Origin: Heterotrichella gracilis
Taxonomy: Eukaryota; Sar; Xanthophyceae; Tribonematales; Xanthonemataceae
Direction of reading: 5' to 3'
NCBI GenBank assembly: GCA_032358255.1
Contig: JAULBX010018857.1
Span: 230,190-294,189, forward strand
DNA: 64,000 bases
The notes beneath the pieces were generated by a model. The model saw only the letters and a list, made by a program, of their open reading frames with translations. It was not told the DNA's origin and searched no databases. Each line of letters starts with the position of its first letter. Within the stretch, counting starts at the first letter, position 1. The position numbers were made by a program, and so were the translations under genes. Shown here piece after piece: positions 21,948 to 34,581 of this stretch.

Positions 21948-24900
21948 ATGCCACCAAAGAAAACCAGGAAAAGGCACAACAAAAGACCATATCCAGTGGC
22001 TCAGAAGAAAGGACATTGGACTCCAGAGGATGATGTCAGATTGATAAAGTGGGTTAATGCATGGTGCACTGATTGCCTGGCCATATTGGTGCCTGTTGAG
22101 CAACATCTCAAACTGCTTCAAGGTTAGGAACAACTTGGCTCAACACTGCTTAGCATTACCTTTTCAACCGCTTGCCATTTGCATTCCTTATTCATTCGAA
22201 ATCTTGAATGTTGAGTCATTGTGGTACATCAATGACATGTCCATGAACACAACCGTGTGCCTCCATTTGAGTGGAGCAGCATGTCTGGCTCAGCCACCAT
22301 ATCTGTCACCAGGCCAACTTCACTGTGCATTGCAAACATGATACTCCATATGGTGGCCATGCACAATGTTCAGCTCTCACAATGCATAATTTGAACTCTA
22401 ATGGTGAATGGATGATGCTCCACAGGATGGTCAAGGAACATGGGGAGGGCAAGTGGAGCTTGATTGCACAGGGGTTTCCTGGCCGCATCGGCAAGCAATG
22501 CCGTGACAGGTATGGTATGCAGGAAACATCGGCTGCATCCCTTGCAATGGCACATCACCCCTGCACTTGTGCTGCAACCGTTGCTGTGCACTGGTGGACA
22601 TGCCACAGTACATGACATGACAAGTAAGGCTCATTGGCCATGCCCCACGCCTGCAAGCAACAACTTTTGGAGTTCTTCTCCTGTAGACAGAGCACCTGCA
22701 TGTCAATTGCCACACATCACCTTTTCATGTTCCCGCAGGTATGACAATCAGCTCAGGCATGGCATCAACAGAAGTTCCTGGACAGATGATGAGGAGCATG
22801 AGCTGATTGAGGCACACAAAGAAGTCGGCAACAGATGGGCAGAGATTGCCAAGCGCATCCCTGGAAGGACAGAGAACGCTACCAAAAACCACTGGAATGC
22901 CACGCTGCGGCGGAAGGGCCCTCCAAGGTCTGGCAATGGCAGCCTGAGGGAGGTATCTCTGCTGAAGCACTACATGATCAGCGTGCACATTTGCCCAAAT
23001 GTGACAACCCCAAAGAGGGAATCAGAAGAACAGCCAATCACCCCAGCACTGCCACCAGCAATCATTCCACAGCCTTCCAGCACAGATCCTGACTGGAGGC
23101 CAAAAGGTGGCAAGCGCCACAAGCCATTGCACCCGGACCCTGCAGCTCTGCAGTCTGGCAGGGATCTCAGTGCAAGCTTGCACAGCAAGGGCATGCAGAT
23201 CAGGCAGACTCCACAATCTGTGGGATCGTTGCACGTAGTCAGCAAATTGAGGGCACAGGTGAGAACCGGTGGGGAAAAACTGTCAGCATTTGCTGTTCCC
23301 ACAAATTCTAGCAGTCACACTCATGCATGGATCTATAATGTCAGCATTTGCTGTTCTCATAAGTTACAGTAATCACATGCATGATCACAGAATGAAATTG
23401 TGGTGCTTGACACTGTGCATGCACCATGCATGAGACCGAACCGTGTATTTGCACCGTAACAGGAAATGTTGTGATTTTGAAATGTGGTTTTACAGGTGGA
23501 TCCGCCTGGCTACCATCTGCCACACCCAGCTGATGGCCGCTTCTCGATGAGCAAAGGCAACAGCAGCCTGCCCATTCCCCACGGCAAGCAAGGGATGACC
23601 AGCTACACAGAGCAGTTGGACAGGGGTGTGCATGGCAGCTTGGGGCATGGTCGGCAACGAGACAAATCTCAAGTGGCAATCTGTGAAGGCAAAGTTGTGG
23701 CTCCAAGAGCGCATGTGACTGTCACAGAAGATGTCCTCCGAGGCTACAACAGCATTGACCAAGACCTCCTGGGAGTGTTTCTTGATGGTCTTGGCCAGTT
23801 GGGCACACCAACAGCACCACCTGTGAAAGGTAAATTATCAATATGCTTCCTCAGTGTTTTGCCTTATAGAGCAGGCTACATCCGACAAGCAATGCCCTGT
23901 GTAATTTTGTCCTGCTCACTGTTCGTACCATTTGTATAAAACAGCACATCCTTTCTTGCACTTGAGATCCTCATGCAAATGCTGTGGGGTTGCAGATGCT
24001 GATGATGCCATCTACAACCGCAGCAGGAATCAGGACTTCACCTTTGCATCCCCTGGTGGTGTAGATCCAGCAATTTTCCATGCTCACCAGCTTACTGCTC
24101 TCTCGCCAGTAAAGCTCTGGCCTATGCAGAAGCAAGGAAAAGCCGCACACAGCTCAGAAGAGTACCCAGCTAACTGCAGGATGCCCACGCGACAGGTCCA
24201 ATCCGCTTCGTCCAATGGTAAGTCTGTGTTTAGCAGCTGAGCCAGTGTTACTGCAGTCCACCATGTGTTAGGAAAGCAGGTTCAGAAAGGTGATCAGCTA
24301 TTATGAAAGAGTGATTGTGTGTAGGTAGACGATGCTGCACAGATTCTTGCAGGAGGAAACTGTATGATCTGCTGTTTCTATCTTCTACATAATGTCTTGT
24401 ATTTTGCAATGCCATCCATGGAATGTCCGCTCACAGGGAACTTTTGTCCATCAGCAGGAAGTGTAACGCCTTCACAGGGGCATGCCAGGAACATGGATGA
24501 TGCTGAGGTGGCAACGAGCCCTCTGCCAAGTCCCTCTATGCTGCTGGAACCCCTCACACCTGTGAGTATGCGCTTGTGTTTGCCTGGTGACTGAAAATCG
24601 CACCAAAGGCTGGTCAATGCCAATTCTGGATGCATGGTCAATTGTGCTAGATCTCAGCATGTAGCAAATAACATTCACACTTTGGCATGATATTTGCCGG
24701 TGTAACGGCTAACAGCTTCACAAGTTTCTAGTAGTGTGCACAGTAGTTGGTCTTTGCGCAGACACTTGGCCGCAGCAGAGTGGATCTTGTACTGCTCTGA
24801 ATATGTCAGGCCTTGGGATAGATTTCTTCTCCTTGACACAACTAAATCTTGTACATCTTGTAACGTCAATGACTTTGTGGCCTGCAGAATGACGCAGGTT

Positions 24901-24992
24901 GGTTTTTATCACTGGGCAACCGCTTCAAGGTGAATGTGCAAGGCGACAATGTAGCCAACTTCTTGGGGGACTTGCGGGCGGTCGCATCATGA
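21948..24992 (+). CDS. R2R3-MYB transcription factor
   Basis: Seven exons: 21948-22048, 22426-22509, 22739-23258, 23496-23829, 23996-24217, 24458-24561, 24888-24992; frame continuous (489 aa). A basic N-terminus precedes two MYB repeats. R2 starts [14 protein letters not shown] with Trp24 and Trp44; the third core position is Tyr63 instead of Trp. R3 has Trp76, Trp95 and Trp114, ending [14 protein letters not shown]. The block [15 protein letters not shown] followed by [19 protein letters not shown] resembles plant R2R3 factors of the MYB98/MYB64/MYB119 type. The remaining ~370 residues are low-complexity, polar and unassigned, with a C-terminal segment ([16 protein letters not shown]) that may be a short conserved motif. 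It is a nuclear DNA-binding regulator; targets unknown. Confidence 0.92.
23281..23384 (+). repeat. Direct repeat inside MYB intron 3
   Basis: Two copies (about 23281-23327 and 23340-23384) share TGTCAGCATTTGCTGTTC and a diverged tail. This is purely intronic and does not copy an exon edge. Confidence 0.7.
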
Positions 24993-27305
24993 CCTCGTCA
25001 ACCACACCACAGCGCTCTGCAGCCATCAAAGACCAGCGCTGACATGCATGGGGGTCCATCATGCTTGAAAAGCCAATGTTGCACCAGATGTTGGCAAGCA
25101 TGAAGTGGAGCTTGGTACACTTTTTGTGGAGTCAGGCGTGAGAGAGTAAGCGCCCATCTTAGTTGTATAGGAAACTAGTCTAGCCTTTTACGTATGAAGA
25201 AACAAACGTAGCCACCGGCCATGGACTGGTCATGTTCATTCAGAAACGATTAGCACGCCTTCCTTACGCTCGTATACATATGGAGATTCGTTTGCAGGCA
25301 ATGTGGTGCACCGTAACATGCACTGTCTCTTTTCTCAGATACGCATGGCATTCATAACTATTTTTACGAGACAGTTTTTAGACCACGAGTACAACACACA
25401 CATTTTGTGCCCGTTCACAGCTATCAGTTACATTAATTTGAGTGCCGCTCTTCTGTTTTTACTCGACCGTTTCGAGGACTACATCTTGATTAATGAGTAT
25501 TTTGCCGTTTGGTACACTGAATATACGCGAGTGCAGAGATGCAACTTTTTCTCCACAATTTTGCTATCCGCCAATGACACACAACATTCCCTCATGGGAG
25601 TGTGGTTATTTGCAACCCGTATCCAGTGTTACATCAAGTAATTAGCTAGCCGTACACGTAGGCCACAATAACGAATAGCAATTGTGACTCATACTGAATG
25701 AACCCGCACAGCTGGTGGGGCACTGCACGCACACTACCAGGGCATTGATGCTGCCCTGGCAGTACGGCTCCTGCACATGCCAATACCCAGTAGTAAGCAA
25801 AATATTACACGTTAGCATAGTTTTCACCTGTTTCATTCGTTTGATTTTTATTGTTATCGCAGTTTTTTGGCTGGATCGTGGAAGATTTTTAGCCAACGAT
25901 TTCAATTTGAAATTAACAAACAGGGTGTGAATGAACGACGACGTATAGGACACTGGTAAGACTTCCAGGATTAGGCTCTCCGCAGATAGCATACATGTTT
26001 ATTTATGCCCCATCGTGCCGTGATGTTCACAGCACCTGTGTGTTATACGCATGGATCAGCCATGTGGCATACAGTAACCGCTTCACCTTACATGTTTTTA
26101 AAGGCTGTTGCGATTTGATACAGTACGTACGTGCAATTTCGTGAGGGTTTCAGAAACTCTCCCTGTGGGTGTCTGCCGCGCATGGCTGACACTCTGTGAT
26201 AACTGTAGCATTCCAGCACCGTTTTTCCTTGTCGCTACATTTACAAATTGGCATGCCATGCATTAAATTTATGTGGCCATGCCTTTGCTTAGGGACAAGG
26301 CCTGATGCTGGCGCATTCTAGTAATTCATGCCGCAAAGGCTTTTAAAGTTGGACATAATACATGTAATCCGATTACATGTGCTTACAATTACAATCTGGC
26401 AGGCTGCCAAATTACATGCACTTCTTCCCTGGATAAGCACATCAATCAATTATCAAAGGCTAATAACAGCCAGCCAGGTCAATAACTCCTCATTGATGTC
26501 GGTCTGCTTCAAGTGCATTGACCCAGAAAATACAGAGACGCACAAGTTGAACCTGCAAGATTGACCCGACACAACGGTTACCGTTGGTCAGCCTGAAGAA
26601 GGGTTACCCTCACTGAGAAGTGCTCAGCGCCGCTCATCCTTTGCTTCTAGCGCCGCTCATCCTTTGCTTTTAGCGGTATATTGCTGTTGCCCAGTATACT
26701 TAGGGCACCACCATGCTAAGTTGCAACTTGCGGAGTCACTGAGTCAGCTCTTGAAAGCTGCCCGGCACGCTGACCGAGTCGCATCCACTGGAACAATGTG
26801 ATCATCAGGGCCTTGCAACCATTGCACTGGCTCACCATGGAATGCCATCAAATAGGCTAGTGGCCCACTGTAGTGCACGTGACCTCACTGAGGTGGTCAC
26901 GGTTGCATCTGATGGCATGCCACAACTTTTAAGCAGTCAACACTTCACTCCTCAGTCAATGCTTCATGTATCACCAGGGGACGCATAGCTGCCACTTGCA
27001 CTGGGCTAGCCTAGCGCGGCGCTGACTGCTGCCATGGTATCTGGTGAGTTGTGGCGGTCACAGAATCATGAGTTATGGCAGACTGTGGTGGCCACTACAG
27101 TGGACAGTACAGTGGCAGTGACAACCGCTGTGCCTGCGATACTTCCCTGCATGAGTAGGGTTCAGTGCGAAAACCCTAATGTGGTTTAGCCAACCTCATG
27201 CTGTGCTGAAAACAGTAAGAGTGGACAAAGAGCAGGGCTTTATTGCAACCATAGCAGTGGTTTGGCTTTATTGCAAGCTTCCACTCTAAACCAGCAGTCG
27301 TCGCC
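24993..27305. other. Intergenic, AT-rich; no gene seen
   Basis: About 2.3 kb lie between the MYB stop and the next gene start. 25280-26560 is clearly more AT-rich than its surroundings and has scattered open frames without family resemblance. 26570-27250 is GC-balanced with short direct repeats, and telomere-like CCCTAAT/TAGGGTT occurs at 27155-27180. No exon, RNA gene or mobile-element protein recognised. Confidence 0.5.
26626..26669. repeat. Short tandem direct repeat
   Basis: Two head-to-tail copies of a 21-bp unit containing GCGCCGCTCATCCTTTGCTT (26626-26646 and 26649-26669). Confidence 0.8.
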
Positions 27306-29999
27306 ATGATGTACCACAGCCACAGTGTGTCACAGCCTAGGCTGTCTTTTTCTGGCTCCCAGGGCAGATGTGGTTCTCATAAAGACGCGCGCGTGACTTG
27401 CATGCGACTGCAAGGGAGCAAGCTTCAGTGTGATCAAGCTTTTGGCGCCGCAAGGAAGGCTGTGCAGCGTGTGCAACCTCGCACCAGGGGACCCGTGCAA
27501 TGCGCATGCCACGGAGATGGCAGAGTAAGCGTGAGTGATGGGCTATTAAGTTACGGTATTATTCACACAGAAGCTTTGAAACAGAGTACTTTCAACGGAT
27601 GTCTTTGTGGGTCGATCAGTCGGAGCGTAAGGGGGACCTAGGACTGTCCCATATGCATGCATACGGCATGGCTTCTTGGGTCAAAAGGTAGTACTTTTGG
27701 CGTGTTTCGGTTGAGCACGAGTATTTGATTTGTTCAGGTACCATGCAAGCAGGCTGCACTTGACTGGGACAGGCGAACCGTGCTGCTCTTGCCCGCCGGG
27801 CTGTTGGTACCCTGGGCAACCCTTGCAGCAGCAGCGGAGGAAGAGGAAATAAAGAAGGTACGGCTGCTTCTGTGAAGAAAGACCATTAAACTGCTTGGGA
27901 ATTGAGGACTGCCATGTATGTATGTGCCATGGTATCTGCTATGGTATCTGCTATGGTATGTGCTATGGTATGTGCTATGGTATCAAACCTGGACACATTT
28001 GTGGCATGTGATGCCGGTGGCATGTAGGGAGCAAAAGACAGGAGGATACATATTATTGGACCTCTATTGTCAGCTATTGTCCATGCAGTGCACCAAACAT
28101 CAAATTTGACTGCACTTGGATGACCACATGCACCAACGCCAGGCTGTTGTGCACCATGACATGGCGCAGCTGTTCCCTTTGCAGGTGTACGTTGCAGGCG
28201 CCACTGGGCAGACTGGGCGCAGAGTGGTGCAGCTGCTGCGAAAGAAAGGGGTGCAAGTCCGTGCGGGCGTCCGGGTATGACAAATCCATTCTGTTGCTGC
28301 ATCTGCACGCAGCGTTGGTTCCCGCCATCCCAATGGCATGGCGTTATATGACCAACTGTGTGCTGATGCACTGAGATTTTTTCTTCAGGACTTGGCCAAA
28401 GCTGAGAGCTTGGGGTTTGGCCTGGATGATGGGATAGAGCTTGTAAAGGCAGACGTGACCAAGGGGGTGAGGTGAGTGGCGCAGCATTGTGAAGCAGGCA
28501 CTTGGCCCCGGATGTATGTTGCGGAAACCCCCTCATGCCCCAAACCCTGTGCAGTGTTCTGCGTGAGGCCATTGGAGATGCTGACGCGGTGGTTTGCGCG
28601 CTGGGCTACAGCGGATTCAACCCCAAAGGCTACAGCAACATCGACAACAAGGTGCAGTGTACTCATATTTTTGGTGTATACTTTGGTCCACCACTCCCGC
28701 CGATTGTGGTTCACCACTCCTTGCTGCCGCATGTGTGCCTTTCACAGCTCCATGACCTGCAACCAGGAGTCTGCATTTCTGCTTTCTGTGGCTGGTGCAG
28801 GGGACCATCGACCTTGTGTCTGCCTCGCAAGCGGCTGGGGTCAAACACTTTGTGCTGCTGTCCTCGCTGCTGACCAACGCCAAGGCAGTGGGGCAGGAGA
28901 ACAACCCCGCCTTCAAGTTCCTCAACCTCTTTGGAGGCGTGCTGGACCAGAAGCTGGAGGTGCGAGATGCAGCCCAGGGTGTCCACTTGCGCCTGGTCAC
29001 AGTGGCGTTTCATGTCCCCATCTGTGACATGCCATGGACCACCCGCCCTGTTGACATGTGAGCTGTAATGAGTGCCCACTTGCGCCTTTGATCACCTGTT
29101 AACTATATAATTGTATTTGTTTGATAGGTGAGGTGTACTCCCAGGTGCTTGCCTGCTTTAATTGAAACAGAGGCAGGAGGCCGATACTATCCTGCTTCAT
29201 ACAGTAGTTGGTTCACGCCTCTTTTTCTCACCCCTGCAGGCAGAGCAGTTCCTGCGGAAGTCGGGCTTGACCTGGACTGTTGTGAGGTGAGCACCTCTGC
29301 TTCTAAAGTGAACTGAACCTAACCGTGCTCAACCATAGTTCCTGCTGTGCTGTGCTGTTCCTTGTGGGCACTTCTCCAGTAGCCTGTCCACAGTCAGTCC
29401 CAGTGACTGTAGCTGTAGCCCTGAGAGTGGTCTGTATGCACGACCAGGCCAGGGGGCTTGAGCAACGAGACACCAGACAAGATCGGGCGGTTGGTGGTGG
29501 GTGCAGAAGACACGCTGTTTGGACTACCCACAGACCCAGGGCGTGACATCTCGAGGGACACGGTACGTTGCTATCACATGCACGAAACCTGCAGGTGTGA
29601 CACACTTGAATCGTGCCGGGGACTGTATGGAAGTGTGCTGTATATGTGCGTGGTTGTGGACCCGTTGCAGGTGCAATGCCATTGTTTTGACTGGTTGCCT
29701 AGACCCCTGGCTTTGTGTATGCGAACGAAAGGTTACCCAACGTACACGATGTTGCGTGCTTCATAGTAGCTCAAGCACCCATATCAGAGCTGCAAACGAA
29801 GCTGTTGTCACTGCCATAGCGAAAGCCCTCCTACATGTGACTTGCATGCATGCATTGTTGACGCCCACCTACGCCTACACAGGTTGCCGAAGTGTTGGTG
29901 GAGGCCCTGTTCCAACCGGCAGCTGACAAAAAGGTGGTGGAGATAGTCGCATCGCCGACAGCACCACAGTTGTCTGCGGATCAGTGGTTTGCCGTCTAG
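27306..29999 (+). CDS. Plastid NAD(P)-binding reductase-like protein (At2g34460-like)
   Basis: Nine exons: 27306-27524, 27738-27857, 28185-28274, 28389-28471, 28555-28651, 28801-28959, 29240-29286, 29448-29562, 29883-29999; frame continuous (348 aa). The N-terminus is basic and Ser-rich (transit peptide). A hydrophobic stretch (VLLLPAGLLVPWATLAAAAEEE) follows and may act as a lumenal or membrane signal. The Rossmann core begins KVYVAGATGQTGRRVVQLL, with Gly118, Gly121 and Gly124 of the GxxGxxG dinucleotide motif. Later blocks are VKHFVLLSSLLTN, WTVVRPGGLSN and DISRDTVAEVLVEAL. All match the atypical short-chain dehydrogenases related to Arabidopsis At2g34460 and to TIC62/isoflavone-reductase-like proteins. 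Start choice: ATG 27306 is followed by another at 27309. The precise reaction is unknown. Confidence 0.88.
27927..27984 (+). repeat. 12-bp tandem repeat in intron 2
   Basis: Nearly five copies of CTATGGTATSTG (S is C or G), with the C/G variants grouped, inside intron 2 of the At2g34460-like gene. Confidence 0.85.
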
Positions 30000-30098
30000 A
30001 GCTAACGGCGTGTATGAAGCATGTTGAATATTTCCAACCTCGGGGTGCCAAATCGAGGGTCGATACTTGACAGTCAGGAAATTGCGTATTGCTACGCT

Positions 30099-30171
30099 GC
30101 TCGTGTGGCCTAATGGATAAGGCGTCTGTCTCCGGAGCAGAAGATTGCAGGTTCGAGTCCTGCCTCGGGCG
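30099..30171 (+). tRNA. tRNA-Arg (anticodon CCG)
   Basis: A complete 73-nt cloverleaf without intron. The acceptor stem (GCTCGTG with CTCGGGC) has one T-T mismatch and one wobble pair. The D arm is GCC/GGC with an A/T-rich loop. The anticodon stem TCTGT/GCAGA encloses CTCCGGA, giving anticodon CCG at 30132-30134 (reads CGG). The T arm is GCAGG-TTCGAGT-CCTGC. The B box GGTTCGAGTCC is at 30150-30160. The 3' CCA is not encoded, as expected for a nuclear gene. Confidence 0.93.
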
Positions 30172-30174
30172 ACA

Positions 30175-30179
30175 TTTTT
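30175..30179 (+). terminator. Pol III T-run terminator
   Basis: TTTTT begins four bases after the tRNA discriminator base. Confidence 0.75.
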
Positions 30180-30335
30180 GCTCTTTTCAGTGACCCGTTT
30201 TGGAGCTGTCTTATTTTTGCTTCCGTGCCTTGTTTTTGCACTGGTACTACCCAGATAATTGCTTCAGAGTTCACAAGAGTTACTACAGTATCAGCTGGAA
30301 TAACGATTATTGCAGTCTATTCAATGGGGTCTATC

Positions 30336-30800
30336 ACAACGATTGCTTGTCCCACACGACAACGTGGGCCTAGCCTTGTGAGTTTGAGCAGTGGTAACTG
30401 GTACACTGTAACTCTCTGACAGTCTGGGACTGCACTGCGTGTCGGTCGCCAATTTTTGTAGTCTAAAGTGCAAATAGCTACCAGTTGGCCGGTTGAAGCA
30501 GGTAGCAATTAATTGAAACAAAATCCACTGCACTGGATTACAACGTTTGCTTGTCCCACACGACAACGTGGGCCTAGCCTTGTGAGTTTGAGCAGTGGTA
30601 ACTGGTACACTGTAACTCTCTGANNNNNNNNNNNNNNNNNNNNNNNNNNNNNNNNNNNNNNNNNNNNNNNNNNNNNNNNNNNNNNNNNNNNNNNNNNNNN
30701 NNNNNNNNNNNNNNNNNNNNNNNGTCTAAAGTGCAAATAGCTACCAGTTGGCCGGTTGAAGCAGGTAGCAATTAATTGAAACAAAATCCACTGCACTGGA
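30336..30800. repeat. 204-bp tandem duplication broken by the gap
   Basis: The segment 30336-30419 recurs at 30540-30623 (offset 204), and 30461-30540 recurs at 30724-30800. Copies are almost identical (one visible change, GATTGC to GTTTGC). Confidence 0.9.
30624..30723. other. Assembly gap (100 N)
   Basis: Exactly 100 undetermined bases, probably a fixed-size placeholder. By alignment of the two repeat copies the missing piece should be about 41 nt, equivalent to 30420-30460. Confidence 0.95.
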
Positions 30801-31042
30801 CTATGCCACAGTCAGAGCGGGCTGTGACAAGCAACATAGCCATGGACTGTCAGAGCGGCTGTGACAAGCAACATGGCCAAGGCCTGTGTGCAGCACCAGA
30901 GTGGTACCAGAAACAAGCACCTATACTCCCAGATAGGTACCAGAAACCAAAAAGCGCTGGACCTTGAGCAGCATCCCATCAACCCGGACCAAGCAGGCCA
31001 ATTTCCTAACCTATAAAACCCTTTCAAATTGGCCCAGTGCCA

Positions 31043-34000
31043 TCACCCGATGATCTCGCTAGCAGACGCGATCATGCTGCTCTCGCGCGCAGGAGGGCGG
31101 GCCACAAACAGCACCCTTGCCACCGGCACCGCCCCCACCGCCTCCACCGTCACCCCGTCCATCATCTCCAGCAGGCCCCCGTAGCCCTCCACCAGGTACC
31201 AGACATCGGCGTCCCAAGTGAAGGCTCGGTCAACAACCAGCAGTCCAGGGCCAATGAGCTTGAGCCGCTCCTCAGCCGTCTGCAGCAAATGCGCAGTGTC
31301 AGGTTGTTGGCAATTACTTCTGTACGCGCCCTGCAAAATCCTCCTTTGATCTAAGGATGTGAATAACCAGATTGATGGACCCATTTGACGATCGATGTGT
31401 GTGTTGCAAAAACAAGCCCTGGTTGAAAAAGACCAAGTGGAATGGAGCTAGACCAAGTGGAATGCATGCCATGCCGTAGCATGCCCAACGTGATCCCATA
31501 TACACGGTAATATAAACGCTGTATATACAGCGTGCTCACCCACACCAGGCGCTCATGCTGCATTGGTTTTTTCCCCTTACATACTGGTGCATAGGTAGAT
31601 GCGAAGACAATCAATGCATGGCCAAAAGATAGCACGCGCCGCTAGGCATCACTGCACCCCTCGCCTACGCCAATGCCCACCCCCAACCCCGCCCACATAC
31701 CCGAGCAGTGGACACTGCAGCAATGGCCGGCACCTCTGCGCAGTTTGGTATGGACACCACCACTGGCGCGGTGGCCTTTGACAGGAGCACCCAGGGGGGC
31801 AGCACCACCCACTCCTGGTCAGCAGACCTGCAAATGTACAGAAATGATTAAGCAAGAAGAAAACGGGGAGAATTATAATTGACATTTTTGTAATAAAACA
31901 ACAAAAGACATTGTCGAGAGTTGCACACGCCATTGGTTGGATCACTCCCCTTGAACAAAAGTACAGTCCGTATGTGACAGTCTAGGGGGAGAAACCGCTG
32001 AAGGAAACAAAAGAATGATAGGGGGCACGCACTTGATGTTGAAGGTGCCGAAGGCCCCCGAGCTGCTGGCGGTGGGTGCCGCTGCAAAGGCCTTTGCGTT
32101 CACCGCCCCCAGCTTGCCCACCACCGGCATCACGATGTAGCCCATCTCATCGGCAGTCAGGCGGGTGATGGTGAGGTTGACAGTGGTGAGGGCAGCCTCC
32201 TCCTCGGCCTTGGCTTGGCCCCGCAGCTCATGCTGTTGAAAAAGGGTTTTGAAAAGCTCAACACAAACTGCCAGGAGGCGCTTGGCATGGGAGTGGATGT
32301 ACCATGCACGTGCACACCCACTGATCAGGTATTATGCTCCCATGGGTTTAGAATCCGACCATGACATGTGCTCCTGACATGCATTTGATGCGATGCGGTG
32401 CACTTCGCAACCAAACGTCACATGCGACCACATGCGATGTAATTTGATGGACAATGCGCACGCAGCATCCAAAACGTCCACATTCCCTTACATGCGATTT
32501 AGAAGCAATACAAAGTTCTGGGGTGCATGCAGAATCTGAACGTCACATGGCAGGGTTTGTTCAACCATGAGGTGAAGCACTCACCAGCTTGGCCTTTGCT
32601 GTGGCGCTGGTTGCATACTTGAGGCCCTTGACGATGCACGACTCGCGCTCTTGCGCAAACCGGCACTCTTGGGCCTGCAGGAACACATCCCGGGGGCTGC
32701 TTAGGCGCCATGCAAGGTGCAGCGATGCTTGTCATGTGCCTGACGCCATCGAGGAATCAGCACCTGCTGCTGAGGGTGACATGTGAGGGGCTTCTTTAGG
32801 GTTTTGGGTAGGTTTGCCTGGCCGAATGCTGCCACAGGGTGGCATGGGGCAGGCTGCCAAGCATTTGGTTACTAGTAGCACCCATAGGCGCGATGTAGAT
32901 GCACATGCAGTCTTCTTCTGGCCACATCCACCTCGATGTGTGCATACCCCATGACATGGAATCACTTCATGCATGTCCCATGCCCTGTGCATACCCCATG
33001 CCAGGTCAATCCAGCCCTTGAACGCAGCACAACCATGGCCGCTGTGCTTACTACGCGATGCACATCCTGATTGCATGCACATATACATCTCGGTACCACT
33101 TGAGCGCCAGACAGTCCCCAGTTGCCAGCCCAAAACCGTAACCCTAACCTCTGAGCAGTAAACCCCAGCCAAAAACCTTAACCCTGCATTATAAGCCCTG
33201 AATTGGGACACTTACATCTCGGTACCACTTGAACGCCAGGCAGTCCCCGGGTGTGAGCTCAAACCCTTGCCGGTCACTCCTACGCCGCTCATACTCCTTC
33301 ACCGCACGCGCAAGCATCTGGGCATCCTGCAGTCAGTCATGGACGCGCCGATCAGCAGGTGCACTCCACTGCCTGATGTGGTGGTGCATGCGCCTCCATG
33401 CACTTGCGTGCATGGGCAGGCTAACGCCAAACCCTAAACTTCAAACAGAGTCTCCCGTGCTGTACATGCAGTTCAAATGACACACACAACCGATGCGCCA
33501 GTGAATGTGGCGCCCAGTGGCATTGCAATGGTTGGTGCGCAGAATCAAAACCCTACCGCAGGGTCAAAGGACTCCTCCAGGATGAGCCGAGCGCAGCTGG
33601 GCCGGATGTCCAGCGACAGGAACCTGAGCTCATACAGCAGGTGCTCGGCGCCATCATTGTCAAAGTAGCGCATCTCCGCATCGCTCAGGCCCCCCGACTT
33701 TTTCAGCGAGGCATGCACATTGGTGGCCACCATCCACACATTCTGGAGGGTGCGCTCCAATCCGGTGGCGTCCTCAATCGCCTTGATGTCATACCCTGCC
33801 TGGCCCAGCTTGATGATGTACTTGGCTAGTGTGTGCCAGTAGTCCGACTGGCCCCGCAGCTTGTTGAGCATGCTCTCAATGTCCAGGTTGGACTCGTTGA
33901 GGGAGGAGCCCGCCTCGTCCATGAACCCCGGGGGCGGGCGGAAGTTGCCAAAGGTCTGGGAGGGGTGGCCCTGGTTGTCCTCGCTGATCACGCTCCCCCC

Positions 34001-34581
34001 GGTACTGCCTGGAAGGAGGGAGGGTGATGGTCACGGTTGTGGGTTGTGGTGTACATAATATTGGTTCAAACTAGGTTTTGTAGCATGTGTGTTTGGTGAG
34101 GCCATGGTTGGCAGGGCTTGTAAGTGGGTTTTGCAGGTAGGTGTGGCACTGTGAGTCGGGTAGGGCTCAACCCTGTGCAGGGTGAGGTGGCAGCAGGCAT
34201 GTGGCGTGTGTGGTAAGTGCTGGTGTGAAGGAAAGGAGTGGGAGACTACAGACCAACGGCACGCGTGTAAACCAGTGTGGCATGTGGATCTGCAGTGGTC
34301 CACCATGGGTGGTGAGGAGGCAGCAGCTCACCTCCTATGCGCCCCTGAGCCTCCTCGCCAGGCACAAACAGCTGCTGCCTGGTTTGGCCCTGGGAGCCGG
34401 TTTGGCCCGGGATGATCAGCCGTTGGTCCCGTGAGTTGCCGCTGTTGTTCTGCCTGTTGTTGCCACCCTGCCTGGCCACCACGGTTGCTCTGCACCTCTG
34501 CGTGGGTGCAGAGGCGAAGGCATGGCGGGTCCTGGTGGCTGTAGGTAGCCCCACAGGCCCACACAGGCCTGTAGTACTCAT
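31043..34581 (-). CDS. RAF1: Rubisco accumulation factor 1 (chloroplast chaperone)
   Basis: Seven exons: 34581-34332, 34008-33557, 33326-33216, 32674-32585, 32232-32033, 31827-31701, 31279-31043; frame continuous (488 aa). The chosen ATG (34581) starts a transit-like N-terminus ending near RATVVARQGG; the frame stays open upstream to 34764, so a longer start cannot be excluded. The N-terminal helical domain contains GLERTLQNVWMVATNVHASL and GAEHLLYELRFLSLDIRPS, followed by DAQMLARAVKEYERRR and LTPGDCLAFKWYRD; these are the signature blocks of RAF1. A linker and the beta-rich C-terminal dimerisation domain (DADVWYLVEGYGG, ending ASASEIIG) complete the protein. RAF1 binds and assembles Rubisco large-subunit dimers in the stroma. 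Head to head with ELP3. Intron 3 has an exon-edge echo. Confidence 0.93.
33088..33130 (-). repeat. Echo of the RAF1 exon 3 donor edge
   Basis: About 40 bp containing ACATCTCGGTACCACTTGAG copies the exon 3 end and donor (real copy 33214-33255). The copies are linked by CCCTAACC and CCTTAACCCT on the plus strand (TTAGGG in sense). Confidence 0.85.

Larger units (their letters stand above)
30180..31042. other. Intergenic with tandem repeat and assembly gap
   Basis: Between the tRNA and the RAF1 3' end. It holds a 204-bp tandem repeat interrupted by a run of Ns, and a smaller direct repeat at about 30812-30876 (CAGAGCGG..CTGTGACAAGCAACAT twice). The region shows no gene. Confidence 0.6.
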
